Origin: Inquilinus limosus
Lineage (GTDB): Bacteria > Pseudomonadota > Alphaproteobacteria > DSM-16000 > Inquilinaceae
Length of the DNA: 64,000 nucleotides
Reading direction: 5' to 3'
Assembly: GCF_002195995.1 (NCBI RefSeq)
Contig: NZ_NHON01000006.1
Span: 1-64,000 of the forward strand
Numbering within the stretch: the first letter of the stretch is position 1; the number at the start of each line of letters is the position of its first letter. The notes beneath the pieces were generated by a model. That model was not told where the DNA came from. It saw nothing but the letters and a program-made list of their open reading frames with translations, and ran no database searches. The position numbers and the translations under genes were made by a program. Positions 37,060-49,348 of the stretch are shown here, piece by piece.

Positions 37060-38001
37060 TCAGAAGACCCGAAGCACCGCCTTGCCGGTGATCTCGCGGC
37101 GCTGGAAGCGCTCGGCGATGGCGCCGATCTCCTCCCACGGCGCTTCGACCTCGATCCGCGGTCGCAGCAGGCCGCGCTCCGCCAGTCCGGCGAGGCGGGC
37201 AAGCCCCTCGCCCGGCGGCACGCGCTGCAGCAGCGGCAGCAAATAGAGCCCGACCAGCTTGGTCTGGCCCTGCGGATAGAAGAACTCGAACGGGTCGATG
37301 GTCATCGGCGACCGGCTGGAATTGCCGCAGGTGACGCAGAGCCCGCCGCTGGCCAGCGACCGCAGCGCGTTGGCCAAGGCCTCGCCGCCGGCCGATTCGA
37401 CCACCAGGTCGAACGGCCCCGCCTCCCGCGCCTCGGCCAGCGCCTCGCTGACGATCACCCGGTCGGCGCCGTCGGCCTCGGCCAGCCGTCGCTGGGACTC
37501 GCGCCGGACGGCGGCCACGACGACGGCGCCGGAGGCGCGGGCCAGTTGTACCGCGACATGGCCGACCCCGCCGGACGCGCCGTTGACCAGAACCCTCTTG
37601 CCGACCAGCAGCCCGCCCTCGGCCAGGGTGTAGAGCGCGGTCAGGCCGGCGACCGGGAAGGTCGAGGCCACCGCGGCCGAGACCGCGTCCGGCAGGACCG
37701 CCAGGGACCGCGTGGCGACGGCGACCCGCTCGCGCCAGGCGCCTTCCGGCAGGAATCCGACCACGCGCACCCCGGCGGCCGGGCCGGTGCCGTCCGCGGC
37801 GGCGCGCTCGACCGTTCCGGCGAGATCCCAGCCCGGGATCCAGCCGGCCGGCGCGTCGTCCAGGGCGCGGCGGATCTCGCCCTGGTTCAGCGAGATCGCC
37901 TCGACCCGGATCAGGGCCTGGTCGGGCAGGGGAATGGGATCGGGAGCCTCGCCCAGGACCAGGCGGGACAGGCTGGCGGGGTCGACGACGATGGCGCGCA
38001 T
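37060..38001 (-). CDS. Zinc-independent MDR alcohol dehydrogenase/quinone oxidoreductase-like protein
   Basis: A 313-residue medium-chain dehydrogenase/reductase. The N-terminal GroES-like domain contains [14 protein letters not shown]; the Rossmann domain has [18 protein letters not shown] for NAD(P)H. Catalytic zinc ligands are not visible, so it fits the quinone oxidoreductase/enoyl reductase branch. The ATG at 38001 follows GGAGGCCCC. It is divergent from a LysR gene across 94 bases, a typical regulator-target arrangement, with an inverted repeat in between. Substrate unknown. Confidence 0.88.
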   Translation of the reverse strand: MRAIVVDPASLSRLVLGEAPDPIPLPDQALIRVEAISLNQGEIRRALDDAPAGWIPGWDLAGTVERAAADGTGPAAGVRVVGFLPEGAWRERVAVATRSLAVLPDAVSAAVASTFPVAGLTALYTLAEGGLLVGKRVLVNGASGGVGHVAVQLARASGAVVVAAVRRESQRRLAEADGADRVIVSEALAEAREAGPFDLVVESAGGEALANALRSLASGGLCVTCGNSSRSPMTIDPFEFFYPQGQTKLVGLYLLPLLQRVPPGEGLARLAGLAERGLLRPRIEVEAPWEEIGAIAERFQRREITGKAVLRVF

Positions 38002-38047
38002 GGGGCCTCCGAAATGCTGCTTCGGGGATATGCGGGGTGCGATGTGG

Positions 38048-38083
38048 CTCAACAAGCGGCATGCTGGCGGATGGCTTGTTGAG
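38048..38083. promoter_or_regulatory. Inverted repeat in the LysR/oxidoreductase divergent region
   Basis: CTCAACAAGC (38048-38057) and GCTTGTTGAG (38074-38083) are perfect 10-bp arms separated by 16 bases. It lies 13 bases before the LysR ATG and 47 bases before the oxidoreductase start. This is a good candidate for the LysR operator controlling both directions; binding is inferred. Confidence 0.55.
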
Positions 38084-38095
38084 GATATTTCACCA

Positions 38096-38983
38096 ATGAA
38101 CCGGCCCGACTTCACCGGCCTCGCCGCCTTCCTGTCGGTGGCCAGGAATCGCAGCTTCCGCCAGGCCGCGGTGGATCTCGGCGTGTCCCGCTCGGCGCTC
38201 AGCCACTCCGTGCGCCTGCTGGAGGAGGGGCTGGGCCTGCGGTTGCTGCACCGGACCACGCGCAGCGTCGCCCTGACCGAGGCCGGCACGCGGCTGATGG
38301 GCCGGCTGCAGCCGGCCTTCGGCGAGATCGCTGGGGCCATCGAGGACCTGAACGCGCTGCGGGAGACGCCCGCCGGCGTGCTGCGGATCAGCTCGCCGCG
38401 CCCGGTCACCGGGCTGGTGCTGGCACCGCTGATCCCGGCCTTCCTCCGCGCCCATCCGCAGATGCGGCTGGAGATCATTGACGACGACGCGCTGGTCGAC
38501 ATCGTGGCCGACGGCTTCGACGCCGGCATCCGCTTCGGCGAGCGGGTCGAGCGCGACATGGTGGCGGTGCCGGTCGGGCCCCGGCAGCGCTTCGCGGTGG
38601 TCGCCTCGCCGGTCTATGCCGCCGCGCAGGGCCTGCCGCAGCATCCGCGCGACCTCAAGCAGCATGGCTGCATTCTCTACCGCTTCCCGAGCGGCAGCCT
38701 GTGCCGCTGGAATTTCGAGAAGGACGGGGAGGCGATCGAGGTCGCGGTCGATGGCCCGCTGGTGCTGAACAACCACGAGGTGATCCTGCGGGCGGCGCTG
38801 CAGGATGCCGGCCTGGCGCTGCTCTACGAGGACGAGGTCGCGACTCATCTGGCGGAGGGCCGGCTGGTCCGGGCGCTGGCGGACTGGACGCCGGAATTCG
38901 CCGGATTCTTCCTCTATTACCCCAGCCGACGGCATGTCTCGGCCGGACTCAGGGCCTTCATCGAGATGGCCCGCCGGCGGTAG
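38096..38983 (+). CDS. LysR-family transcriptional regulator, divergent from the MDR oxidoreductase
   Basis: A 295-residue regulator of the DsdC/CrgA-like LysR branch. The helix-turn-helix occupies about 5-62 ([20 protein letters not shown], then [20 protein letters not shown]), followed by [12 protein letters not shown] and an effector-binding domain beginning [11 protein letters not shown]. The start at 38096 is the first ATG that gives an intact helix-turn-helix. It probably controls the divergent oxidoreductase gene and itself through the inverted repeat at 38048-38083. Confidence 0.92.
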   Translation: MNRPDFTGLAAFLSVARNRSFRQAAVDLGVSRSALSHSVRLLEEGLGLRLLHRTTRSVALTEAGTRLMGRLQPAFGEIAGAIEDLNALRETPAGVLRISSPRPVTGLVLAPLIPAFLRAHPQMRLEIIDDDALVDIVADGFDAGIRFGERVERDMVAVPVGPRQRFAVVASPVYAAAQGLPQHPRDLKQHGCILYRFPSGSLCRWNFEKDGEAIEVAVDGPLVLNNHEVILRAALQDAGLALLYEDEVATHLAEGRLVRALADWTPEFAGFFLYYPSRRHVSAGLRAFIEMARRR

Positions 38984-39025
38984 AGGCTGGCCGGACCGGA
39001 CCATGCCTCCAACCTACGCTTCTGT

Positions 39026-39115
39026 TGTCATTGCCGGGCTTGACCCGGCAATCCAAGGGCCACCGAGAACCGCTCTGGCCGCCCCTGGATCCTCGGGTCA
39101 AGCCCGAGGATGACA
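39026..39115. repeat. Palindromic intergenic repeat (TGTCATTGCCGGGCTTGACCC family)
   Basis: A 90-bp inverted repeat opening TGTCATTGCCGGGCTTGACC and closing GGGTCAAGCCCGAGGATGACA, with inner arms CCAAGGGCC / CGGCCGCCCCTGG. A relative of the element at 16020-16108. It separates the LysR gene from the convergent cfa gene. Confidence 0.85.
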
Positions 39116-39168
39116 GAAGGGGGATGGCCGGGATCCGGGTCCGCCGTGACGAACCCGGGCCGGCCTCT

Positions 39169-40404
39169 TCACTCCGCCGCAGCGGCCAGGGTGGCGTAGC
39201 GGCGCTCGGTGTCGGTGATGTAGTCGCGGGTGAGGGGGGCGGCGTCGCGCTTCCGGGCCAGCTGCATCTGGAACACCATGCAGGTGCCCATCCGGAACTC
39301 GTTCTCGCAGCCCAGCAGATAGAACTCCCACATCCGGCAGAAGCGCTCGTCATAGAGCTTGGCGATGCGCTCGCGCTGCTCCTGGAACCGCTCGTTCCAG
39401 GCCGCCAGCGTGTCGGCGTAGTGCACCCGCAGGATCTCGATGTCGGTGACCCACAGCCCCTGGCGCTCGACCGCGGCCATCACCTCCGACAGCGCCGGCA
39501 CATAGCCGCCGGGGAAGATGTATTTCCGCAGCCAGGCGCCGGTGTTGCCTGGCGGGGTCATCCGGCCGATCGAGTGCAGCAGCATGACGCCGTCCTCGGC
39601 CAGCAGATTGCGGACCTTCCCGAAGAACTCGTCATAATAGCTGGCGCCGACATGCTCGAACATGCCGACCGAGACGATCCGGTCGAAGCGCTGGTCGAGC
39701 TTGCGGTAATCGAGCAGTTCGAACTTCACCCGGTTGCCCAGGCCACGCTTGGCGGCGCGCTCCTGCGCCAGCTTCTGCTGCTCGACCGACAGGGTCACGC
39801 CCGTCACCTCGACCGGCGCCAGCTCCGCCAGGGTCATCGCCATGCCGCCCCAGCCGCAGCCGATGTCCAGCACGCTGCTGGCGTCGTCGAGCAGCAGCTT
39901 GGCGGCGATGTGCCGCTTCTTGGCGATCTGGGCCTCCTCGATCGACCGCACCCCGTCGCCGAAATAGGCGCAGGAGTACTGCATGTCCTCGTCGAGGAAG
40001 AGCTCGAACAGCTCGCGCGACAGGTCGTAATGATGGTGGACGTGCTCCTGCGCCTTGCCGACCGGGTTGTATTGCTGCAGCCGGCGCAGCCGGCGGCCGA
40101 CCGAATTCAGCAGCGCCTGCAGCGGATAGCCGTCCAGCGCCTGGAAGTTATGGCCATAGAGCGCGAACAGGTCGCGCAGAGTCGTGCCGTCCTCCAGCGT
40201 CAGCGTGCCGTCCATATAGGCCTCGCCGACCGCCAAGGCCGGGGCCGCGAACAGCTTGCGGTGCAAGGTCGGGTCGTGCAGGCGGACAGAGGCGAAGGGA
40301 CCTGGCTGCTTGCCGGTGAAGTCGTGGACCACGCCGCCGGCATCGGTCACGCGCAGGCGCCCGGCCTGCACGAAGCGCGAGAGCATATGGGAGAGAAGCC
40401 GCAT
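39169..40404 (-). CDS. cfa: Cyclopropane-fatty-acyl-phospholipid synthase
   Basis: A 411-residue SAM-dependent enzyme that adds a methylene bridge across cis double bonds of membrane phospholipid acyl chains. After an N-terminal lipid-binding region, HVHHHYDLSRELFELFLDED and MQYSCAYF lead into the SAM motif VLDIGCGWGGMAMTLAE. GVTLSVEQQKLAQERA, MFEHVGASYYDEFF and YIFPGGYVPAL are conserved CFA synthase blocks. The ATG at 40404 was taken; the upstream open frame lacks family sequence. A single gene flanked by a repeat and by the divergent eno gene. Confidence 0.94.
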   Translation of the reverse strand: MRLLSHMLSRFVQAGRLRVTDAGGVVHDFTGKQPGPFASVRLHDPTLHRKLFAAPALAVGEAYMDGTLTLEDGTTLRDLFALYGHNFQALDGYPLQALLNSVGRRLRRLQQYNPVGKAQEHVHHHYDLSRELFELFLDEDMQYSCAYFGDGVRSIEEAQIAKKRHIAAKLLLDDASSVLDIGCGWGGMAMTLAELAPVEVTGVTLSVEQQKLAQERAAKRGLGNRVKFELLDYRKLDQRFDRIVSVGMFEHVGASYYDEFFGKVRNLLAEDGVMLLHSIGRMTPPGNTGAWLRKYIFPGGYVPALSEVMAAVERQGLWVTDIEILRVHYADTLAAWNERFQEQRERIAKLYDERFCRMWEFYLLGCENEFRMGTCMVFQMQLARKRDAAPLTRDYITDTERRYATLAAAAE

Positions 40405-40455
40405 TTCGGTACCCTGAGTTGCGCACTTTTGTCGCGAGGCTACTCCCCAAATTGA

Positions 40456-41886
<1,431 letters not shown>

Positions 41887-41930
41887 TGGCATCCATTGAC
41901 GCCGACCCCGACCTATGGTGACCTAGGGCC

Positions 41931-42272
41931 ATGAGCATGTTTCGCACTCTGCGGCGGAAACTGCGACCCGTCATCGGGCCGGCGGTCGGCGTCTGCCTGA
42001 TCGCCTACTTCACCTATCACGCGATCCAGGGCGATCACGGCATCTTCGCCCGTGACGCCCTGCAGGGCGAGGTGGCGCAGGCGAAGGCGACGCTGGAGTC
42101 GCTGACGGCGCAGCGCACCGAGATGGAGAAGCGCGCCGCGCTGATCGACCCGAAGCAGGTCGACACGGACATGCTGGACGAACGGGCCCGGGCGATGCTG
42201 AATGTCGCCAGGCCGGACGATGTCGTCATCTTCTTTCCCAAGACCACGCCGGCCCCGGCGCCGGCCCAGTAA
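41931..42272 (+). CDS. ftsB: Septum formation initiator, FtsB/DivIC family
   Basis: A 113-residue bitopic membrane protein. A short basic cytoplasmic start (MSMFRTLRRKLRP) is followed by one membrane helix (IGPAVGVCLIAYFTYHAI), then a periplasmic coiled coil (LQGEVAQAKATLESLTAQRT) and a C-terminal DMLDERARAMLNVARPDD motif typical of DivIC-like proteins. It should join FtsL and FtsQ at the division septum. It lies between eno and pdhA, a conserved alphaproteobacterial position that supports the call. Confidence 0.9.
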   Translation: MSMFRTLRRKLRPVIGPAVGVCLIAYFTYHAIQGDHGIFARDALQGEVAQAKATLESLTAQRTEMEKRAALIDPKQVDTDMLDERARAMLNVARPDDVVIFFPKTTPAPAPAQ

Positions 42273-42414
42273 ACCCGCGCGTCTGCCTTGCGCCGATGAT
42301 GGCGCAGCCCCGGTCCTGCGCCTTGCAAATTCCGTCCGTGCGGGGTAGCACTGGGCCAGGCGAAGGTACTATGCGCGCCTACTAACCCGATGCTATCCGA
42401 CCAGGGAGGATCCA

Positions 42415-43440
42415 TTGGCCGCCACGAAACGTCGTCCTGCCCAGGAAAAGACGTCGGGAGCCGTGGCTCCCGCTGCCGCCGGCAAGGATGAGCTGCTGCA
42501 GTATTACCGGGACATGCTCCTGATCCGCCGCTTCGAGGAGAAGGCCGGCCAGCTGTACGGCATGGGCCTGATCGGCGGCTTCTGCCACCTCTATATCGGC
42601 CAGGAGGCCGTGGTGGTCGGCATGCAGTCGGCCCAGACCCCGGCCGACGACGTCATCACCGGCTATCGCGACCATGGCCACATGCTGGCCTGCGGCATGG
42701 ACCCGCGCGGCGTGATGGCGGAGCTGACCGGGCGCCGTGGCGGCTACTCCAAGGGCAAGGGCGGCTCGATGCACATGTTCAGCCGCGAGAAGAAGTTCTT
42801 CGGCGGCCACGGCATCGTCGGCGCCCAGGTGTCGCTGGGCACCGGCCTCGGCTTCGCCCACCGCTACAAGGAAGACGGCGGCGCCTCGATCACCTATTTC
42901 GGCGACGGCGCGTCGAACCAGGGCCAGGTCTATGAGAGCTTCAACATGGCGGCTCTCTGGAAGCTCCCGGTCATCTACGTGATCGAGAACAACAAATACG
43001 GCATGGGCACCTCGGTGCAGCGGGCCTCGGCCAATGCCGACCTGCACCTGCGCGGCCAGGCCTACGGCATCCCGGGCTTCCAGGTCGACGGCATGGACGT
43101 GCTCTCGGTCAAGGCCGCGGCCGAGGAGGCGCTGGAGCGGGCCCGCTCGGGCGGCGGCCCGACCATCCTGGAGATGATGACCTACCGCTACCGCGGCCAC
43201 TCCATGTCCGATCCGGCCAAGTACCGGAGCAAGGAGGAGGTGGCGAAGATGCGCGAGACGCACGACCCGATCGACCTGGTGCGCAAGAAGATCGACGCGA
43301 TCGGCGGCGTCAGCGAGGACGACTTCAAGGCGATCGACAAGGAGATCCGGGGCATCGTCAACGATGCGGCGGAATTCGCCCAGCAGAGCCCGGAGCCCGA
43401 TCCGTCGGAGCTCTACACCGACGTTCTGATCGAAGCCTGA
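42415..43440 (+). CDS. pdhA: Pyruvate dehydrogenase E1 component, alpha subunit
   Basis: A 341-residue E1 alpha. The TPP motif is in [20 protein letters not shown] with [10 protein letters not shown], and [16 protein letters not shown] contains the phosphorylation-loop equivalent. It decarboxylates pyruvate with TPP. Start is TTG 42415 with GGGAGGA upstream; no suitable ATG is near. It opens the pdhA-pdhB-pdhC block. A sister gene acoA (16977) shares the fold but differs in sequence, so the two complexes are separate. Confidence 0.96.
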   Translation: MAATKRRPAQEKTSGAVAPAAAGKDELLQYYRDMLLIRRFEEKAGQLYGMGLIGGFCHLYIGQEAVVVGMQSAQTPADDVITGYRDHGHMLACGMDPRGVMAELTGRRGGYSKGKGGSMHMFSREKKFFGGHGIVGAQVSLGTGLGFAHRYKEDGGASITYFGDGASNQGQVYESFNMAALWKLPVIYVIENNKYGMGTSVQRASANADLHLRGQAYGIPGFQVDGMDVLSVKAAAEEALERARSGGGPTILEMMTYRYRGHSMSDPAKYRSKEEVAKMRETHDPIDLVRKKIDAIGGVSEDDFKAIDKEIRGIVNDAAEFAQQSPEPDPSELYTDVLIEA

Positions 43441-43501
43441 CGCCAACACGACCCGGCGGGCGCCCCGCGTGAGGCGCCGCCGGCTGCCGGAGAATTTCCC
43501 A

Positions 43502-44902
<1,401 letters not shown>

Positions 44903-44929
44903 GCCCGGCACGGGACAGGGGAGGGATCG

Positions 44930-46261
44930 ATGACGATCAACATTCTGATGCCGGCGCTGTCGCCCACGATGACCGAGGGCACGCTCGCCACCTGGCACAA
45001 GAAGGAAGGCGACAAGGTCAAATCCGGCGACGTGATCGCCGAGATCGAGACCGATAAGGCGACCATGGAGGTCGAGGCCGTCGACGAGGGCACCATCGGC
45101 AAGATCCTGGTGGCCGAGGGCACTGAGAACGTGCCGGTCAATGAGATCATCGCCATCCTCTTGGAGGAGGGCGAGGATGCCGGGGCGCTGAAGGGCGGCG
45201 CGGCCCCCGCCGCGGCGAAGCCCGAGGCCAAGGCGGAGGCTCCGGCCGAGCCGAAGGCCGAAGCGGCCCCTGCCGCGCAGCCGGCCCCGGCCGCCAAGCC
45301 GGCGGCGAACGGCCATGATGACAGCCGCGTCTTCGCCAGCCCGCTGGCCCGCCGCATGGCGCAGCAGGCTGGCATCGACCTGGCGGTGCTGCAGGGCAGC
45401 GGCCCGCATGGCCGCATCGTCAAGGCCGACATCGACGCGGCCGTGTCCGGCGGCGCCCCTGCCAAGCCGGCCGCCGCTGCGCCCGAGGCGGCGAAGCCCG
45501 GCGCGGCCCCCGCTGCCGCCCCGACGGCGAAGCCGGCTTCCGCCGGCCCGAACGCCAAGCAGTTGGCCGATGCCTATGGCATCCCGTACAGCGAGCAGAA
45601 GCACAGCAACATGCGCAAGACGGTGGCGCGCCGGCTCCTGGAGTCGAAGCAGACCGTCCCGCATTTCTACCTGACGGTCGACATCGAGCTCGATGCGCTC
45701 CTCAAGTTGCGCAAGGAGCTGAACGACCGCGGCGACGTCAAGCTGTCGGTCAACGACCTGATCATCAAGGCGGCGGCGCTGGCGCTGCGCAAGGTCCCGG
45801 CGGCCAACGCCTCCTGGACCGACGACGCGATGATCAATTACGAGCGGGTCGACGTCTCGGTCGCGGTGGCGACGCCGGGCGGCCTGATCACCCCGATCAT
45901 CAAGGACGCCGACCGCAAGGGCCTGGGCACCATCTCCGGCGAGATGAAGGACCTGGCCGCCCGCGCCCGCGACGGCAAGCTGAAGCCCGAGGAGTACCAG
46001 GGCGGCACCTTCTCGATCTCCAATCTCGGCATGTTCGGGGTCAAGGATTTCGCGGCGATCATCAACCCGCCGCAATCCTGCATCCTGGCGGTCGGCGCCG
46101 GCACCCAGCAGCCGGTGGTGAAGGATGGCGCGCTGGCCATCGCCACGGTGATGAGCTGCACCCTGTCGGTCGACCACCGCGCGGTCGACGGCGCGGTCGG
46201 CGCCGAATACCTGGCCGCCTTCCGCGCGCTGATAGAAGCCCCGCTCAGCATGATGCTGTGA
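44930..46261 (+). CDS. pdhC: Pyruvate dehydrogenase E2 component, dihydrolipoamide acetyltransferase
   Basis: A 443-residue E2: lipoyl domain 1-80 (lipoyl Lys in [15 protein letters not shown]), Ala/Pro-rich linker, peripheral subunit-binding domain around 130-165 ([20 protein letters not shown] with [14 protein letters not shown]), second linker, and the acyltransferase catalytic domain from about 220 with the active-site His in [16 protein letters not shown]. It transfers the acetyl group to CoA and forms the complex core. GGGAGGG precedes the ATG. Confidence 0.97.
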   Translation: MTINILMPALSPTMTEGTLATWHKKEGDKVKSGDVIAEIETDKATMEVEAVDEGTIGKILVAEGTENVPVNEIIAILLEEGEDAGALKGGAAPAAAKPEAKAEAPAEPKAEAAPAAQPAPAAKPAANGHDDSRVFASPLARRMAQQAGIDLAVLQGSGPHGRIVKADIDAAVSGGAPAKPAAAAPEAAKPGAAPAAAPTAKPASAGPNAKQLADAYGIPYSEQKHSNMRKTVARRLLESKQTVPHFYLTVDIELDALLKLRKELNDRGDVKLSVNDLIIKAAALALRKVPAANASWTDDAMINYERVDVSVAVATPGGLITPIIKDADRKGLGTISGEMKDLAARARDGKLKPEEYQGGTFSISNLGMFGVKDFAAIINPPQSCILAVGAGTQQPVVKDGALAIATVMSCTLSVDHRAVDGAVGAEYLAAFRALIEAPLSMML

Positions 46262-46352
46262 CCGGTCGCGGGGGCCGGGCCAGACCTGCCCCCGACCGGC
46301 GACCCCATGATCGCCTCCGCCGGGATGCGGGTGGCAGCAAGGAGACACGACA

Positions 46353-47750
46353 GTGGCTGAGACCAGCTTCGACGTCCTGGTGATCGGCGGCGGCCCGGGC
46401 GGCTATGTCGCGGCGATCCGCGCGGCCCAGCTGGGGCTGAAGACCGCGGTGGTCGAGCGCGAGCATCTGGGCGGCATCTGCCTGAACTGGGGCTGCATCC
46501 CGACCAAGGCGCTGCTGCGCTCCTCCGAGATCTCGCACCTGCTGAAGCATCTCGACCAATATGGCTTTACGGCCAAGGACATCAGCTTCGATCTTAAGAA
46601 GGTGGTTGATCGGTCGCGCAAGGTCGCGTCGCAGCTGTCCGGCGGCGTCAAGCACCTGCTGAAGAAGAACAAGGTGCCGGTGTTCGACGGCAGCGCGAAG
46701 CTGCTCGGCGGCGGCAAGGTCGAGGTGGCGCTGAAGGCCGGCGGCAAGGAGACGCTGGCGGCCAAGCACATCATCATCGCCACCGGCGCGCGGGCGCGGA
46801 ACTTGCCGGGCCTCGAGGCCGACGGCAAGCTGATCTGGAGCTACAAGGAGGCGATGGTCCCGCCGACCATGCCGAAGTCGCTGCTGGTCATCGGCTCGGG
46901 CGCGATCGGCATCGAGTTCGCCAGCTTCTACCGCAACATGGGCGCCGAGGTGACCGTGGTCGAGATGCTCGACCGCGTGCTGCCGGTGGAGGACGAGGAG
47001 ATCTCGGCCTTCGCCAAGAAGCAGTTCGAGAAGCAGGGCATGCGCATCCTGGTCGGCGCCAAGACCCAGAAGCTGGAGAAGGGCGCCGACAGCGTCACCG
47101 CCACCATCGAGGTCGGCGGCAAGACCGAGAAGATCACCGCCGACCGGGTGATCCTGGCGATTGGCATCACCGGCAATGTCGAGAACATCGGGCTGGAGAA
47201 CACCAAGGTGAAGGTCGATCGCGGCCACATCGTGGTCGGCCCGTATCTGGAGACCGACGAGCCGGGCGTCTACGCCATCGGCGACGTCGCCGGCGCGCCC
47301 TGGCTGGCGCACAAGGCCAGCCATGAGGGCGTGATCTGCGTCGAGAAGATCGCCGGCCAGCATCCGCACCCGATGGATGTCAGCAACATCCCGGGCTGCA
47401 CCTACTGTTCGCCGCAGGTGGCGTCGGTCGGGCTGACCGAGGCGAAGGCCAAGGCCGCCGGCCACGAGGTCAAGGTCGGCCGCTTCCCCTATATCGGCAA
47501 CGGCAAGGCGATCGCGCTGGGCGAGCCCGAGGGCATGGTCAAGACCGTGTTCGACGCCAAGACCGGCGAGCTGCTGGGCGCCCATATGGTCGGCGCCGAG
47601 GTCACCGAGCTGATCCAGGGCTACGTCGTCGCCAAGACCGGCGAGCTGACGGAGGCCGAGCTGATGCACACCATCTTCGCGCATCCGACGCTCAGCGAGA
47701 TGATGCATGAGAGCGTCCTGGACGCCTACGGCCGCGCAATCCACTATTGA
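46353..47750 (+). CDS. lpdA: Dihydrolipoamide dehydrogenase (E3)
   Basis: A 465-residue FAD enzyme that reoxidises dihydrolipoamide with NAD+. FAD motif VIGGGPGGYVAAIRAAQLG, redox disulfide in GGICLNWGCIPTKAL, NAD motif LLVIGSGAIGIEFASFYRN, and the C-terminal His-Glu dyad in HTIFAHPTLSEMMHE. Start is GTG 46353 after AAGGAGA. It follows pdhC by 91 bases and is the only E3 gene in the window, so it may also serve the acoABC complex. Confidence 0.97.
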   Translation: MAETSFDVLVIGGGPGGYVAAIRAAQLGLKTAVVEREHLGGICLNWGCIPTKALLRSSEISHLLKHLDQYGFTAKDISFDLKKVVDRSRKVASQLSGGVKHLLKKNKVPVFDGSAKLLGGGKVEVALKAGGKETLAAKHIIIATGARARNLPGLEADGKLIWSYKEAMVPPTMPKSLLVIGSGAIGIEFASFYRNMGAEVTVVEMLDRVLPVEDEEISAFAKKQFEKQGMRILVGAKTQKLEKGADSVTATIEVGGKTEKITADRVILAIGITGNVENIGLENTKVKVDRGHIVVGPYLETDEPGVYAIGDVAGAPWLAHKASHEGVICVEKIAGQHPHPMDVSNIPGCTYCSPQVASVGLTEAKAKAAGHEVKVGRFPYIGNGKAIALGEPEGMVKTVFDAKTGELLGAHMVGAEVTELIQGYVVAKTGELTEAELMHTIFAHPTLSEMMHESVLDAYGRAIHY

Positions 47751-47834
47751 GCAAAGCGTGCTTGGCTTCCGGTGGCATTTCCCCATCTTTGAGGGAATGT
47801 CGCCGAGCCAGGCCGCAACCCCGCAAGGACGACC

Positions 47835-48818
47835 ATGTCCGCTGTAGAGCCTCATCTTCGCCACCCCGAGAAGGCGCATCGCCCCGACAACCCGGTGCCG
47901 CGCAAGCCGGCCTGGATCCGGGTCAAGGCGCCGGTCTCGGCCGAGTACAACGAGACCCGCCGGCTGATGCGGGATCTCAAGCTGAACACGGTGTGCGAGG
48001 AGGCGGCCTGCCCCAATATCGGGGAGTGCTGGGCCAAGGGCCACGCCACGGTGATGATCCTCGGCTCGGTCTGCACCCGCGCCTGTGCCTTCTGCAATAT
48101 CGCCACCGGCAGGCCCGACCAGCTTGACCCGCATGAGCCGCAGCACGTCGCCGAGGCCGCCGGAAGGCTGGGGCTGAGCCATATCGTCATCACCTCTGTC
48201 GACCGCGATGACCTGGACGATGGCGGCGCCCGGCATTTCGCCGAGACCATCCGCGCCGTTCGCGCCGCGTCGCCGGACACGACCATCGAGATCCTCACTC
48301 CCGACTTCAAGAACAAGCCTGGAGCCGTTGAAATCGTTGTCGAAGCACGGCCGGATGTCTTCAATCACAACCTCGAGACCGCGCCCCGGCTGTACCCCTC
48401 GATCCGGCCCGGTGCCCGCTATTTCACCTCGCTGCAGCTGCTGTCGCGGGTGAAGGAGCTGGACCCGACCATCTTCACCAAATCCGGCATCATGGTCGGC
48501 CTGGGCGAGACGGCGGAGGAGGTCGGGCAGGTGATGGACGACCTGCGCGCCGCCGATGTCGACTTCATGACCATCGGCCAGTACCTGCAGCCGACGCCGA
48601 AGCACGCCCGGCTGGACCGCTTCGTCACGCCGGAGGAGTTCCAGTCCTACGAGCGGATCGGCCGCGGCAAGGGCTTCCTGATGATCTCGGCCTCGCCGCT
48701 GACCCGGTCCTCGTACCATGCCGGCGCCGATTTCGAGAAGATGAAGGCCAACCGGCTGGCCAAGCTGGCCGCGGCTTCCGGATCCATCGACCTGATTGCT
48801 TTGGCGCAGGGCGCCTGA
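47835..48818 (+). CDS. lipA: Lipoyl synthase
   Basis: A 327-residue radical SAM enzyme that inserts two sulfurs into octanoyl groups on lipoyl domains. The auxiliary 4Fe-4S cluster Cys set is [12 protein letters not shown], the radical SAM cluster set is [13 protein letters not shown], and the C-terminal SSYHAGADF carries the conserved RSSY Ser ligand. It sits immediately after the PDH/E3 genes whose lipoyl domains it modifies. Confidence 0.98.
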   Translation: MSAVEPHLRHPEKAHRPDNPVPRKPAWIRVKAPVSAEYNETRRLMRDLKLNTVCEEAACPNIGECWAKGHATVMILGSVCTRACAFCNIATGRPDQLDPHEPQHVAEAAGRLGLSHIVITSVDRDDLDDGGARHFAETIRAVRAASPDTTIEILTPDFKNKPGAVEIVVEARPDVFNHNLETAPRLYPSIRPGARYFTSLQLLSRVKELDPTIFTKSGIMVGLGETAEEVGQVMDDLRAADVDFMTIGQYLQPTPKHARLDRFVTPEEFQSYERIGRGKGFLMISASPLTRSSYHAGADFEKMKANRLAKLAAASGSIDLIALAQGA

Positions 48819-48829
48819 ACGTCGCACTG

Positions 48830-48874
48830 GCGGGACGCGGCCGAGGGTCTAATCTAGACCTCCAAGCGTCCCGC
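48830..48874 (+). promoter_or_regulatory. Long hairpin in the ratA leader
   Basis: GCGGGACGC (48830-48838) pairs with GCGTCCCGC (48866-48874), and inside it GGTCTA (48846-48851) pairs with TAGACC (48855-48860). It lies between the lipA stop and the ratA ATG at 48884. No T-tract follows, so it is a possible 5' leader structure or mRNA processing site, not a normal terminator. Confidence 0.5.
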
Positions 48875-48883
48875 GGATCCATC

Positions 48884-49348
48884 ATGCCCTCACACACCGA
48901 GCGCCGCGTCCTGCCCTACACCCCGCAGCAGCTCTACGAGCTGGTGGCGGATATCGAGAGTTACCCGAGCTTCCTGCCCTGGTGCCTCGCCGCGCGCATC
49001 CGCAAGCGCGAGGGCAACGTGCTCACGGCGGACCTGGTCATCGGCTTCAAGATGATCCGCGAGCGCTACACCAGCCGCGTCACCTTGACGCCGGGCCAGC
49101 AGATCGACGTCGCCTATGTCGACGGGCCGATGAAGCGCCTGACCAATTGCTGGCGCTTCCTGCCGCATCCGACCGGCTGCGAGATCGACTTCCATGTCGA
49201 TTTCGAGTTCCGGTCGCGGGTGCTGCAGACGGTGATCGGCGCGGTGTTCCACGAGGCCTTCCGCCGCATGGTCGGCGCCTTCGAGACCCGGGCCCGGGCG
49301 CTTTACGGCGACCGCGCCTCGGTGTCCGCCGCGGCCGCCGAGGGCTGA
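48884..49348 (+). CDS. ratA: RatA/COQ10-type START-domain protein (SRPBCC superfamily)
   Basis: A 154-residue polyketide cyclase/START-like protein: PYTPQQLYELVADIESYPSF, LPWCLAARI and VDGPMKRLTNCWRF are the conserved ratA/COQ10 blocks. Homologs bind ubiquinone in respiratory complexes (Coq10), or in E. coli were reported as a ribosome-association toxin; in alphaproteobacteria the Coq10-like role seems more likely. Often adjacent to lipA in this group. Its 3' end overlaps the convergent hydrolase gene by 46 bases. Confidence 0.9.
   Translation: MPSHTERRVLPYTPQQLYELVADIESYPSFLPWCLAARIRKREGNVLTADLVIGFKMIRERYTSRVTLTPGQQIDVAYVDGPMKRLTNCWRFLPHPTGCEIDFHVDFEFRSRVLQTVIGAVFHEAFRRMVGAFETRARALYGDRASVSAAAAEG

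Noticed and set aside
42289-42306. Short TGCGCC/GGCGCA hairpin between ftsB and pdhA as a terminator
   Set aside because: Only a 6-bp stem with no following T-tract; not enough to call.
46245-48827. 860-codon open frame on the minus strand across lpdA and lipA
   Set aside because: Antisense shadow of lpdA and lipA, both of which have complete catalytic motifs.
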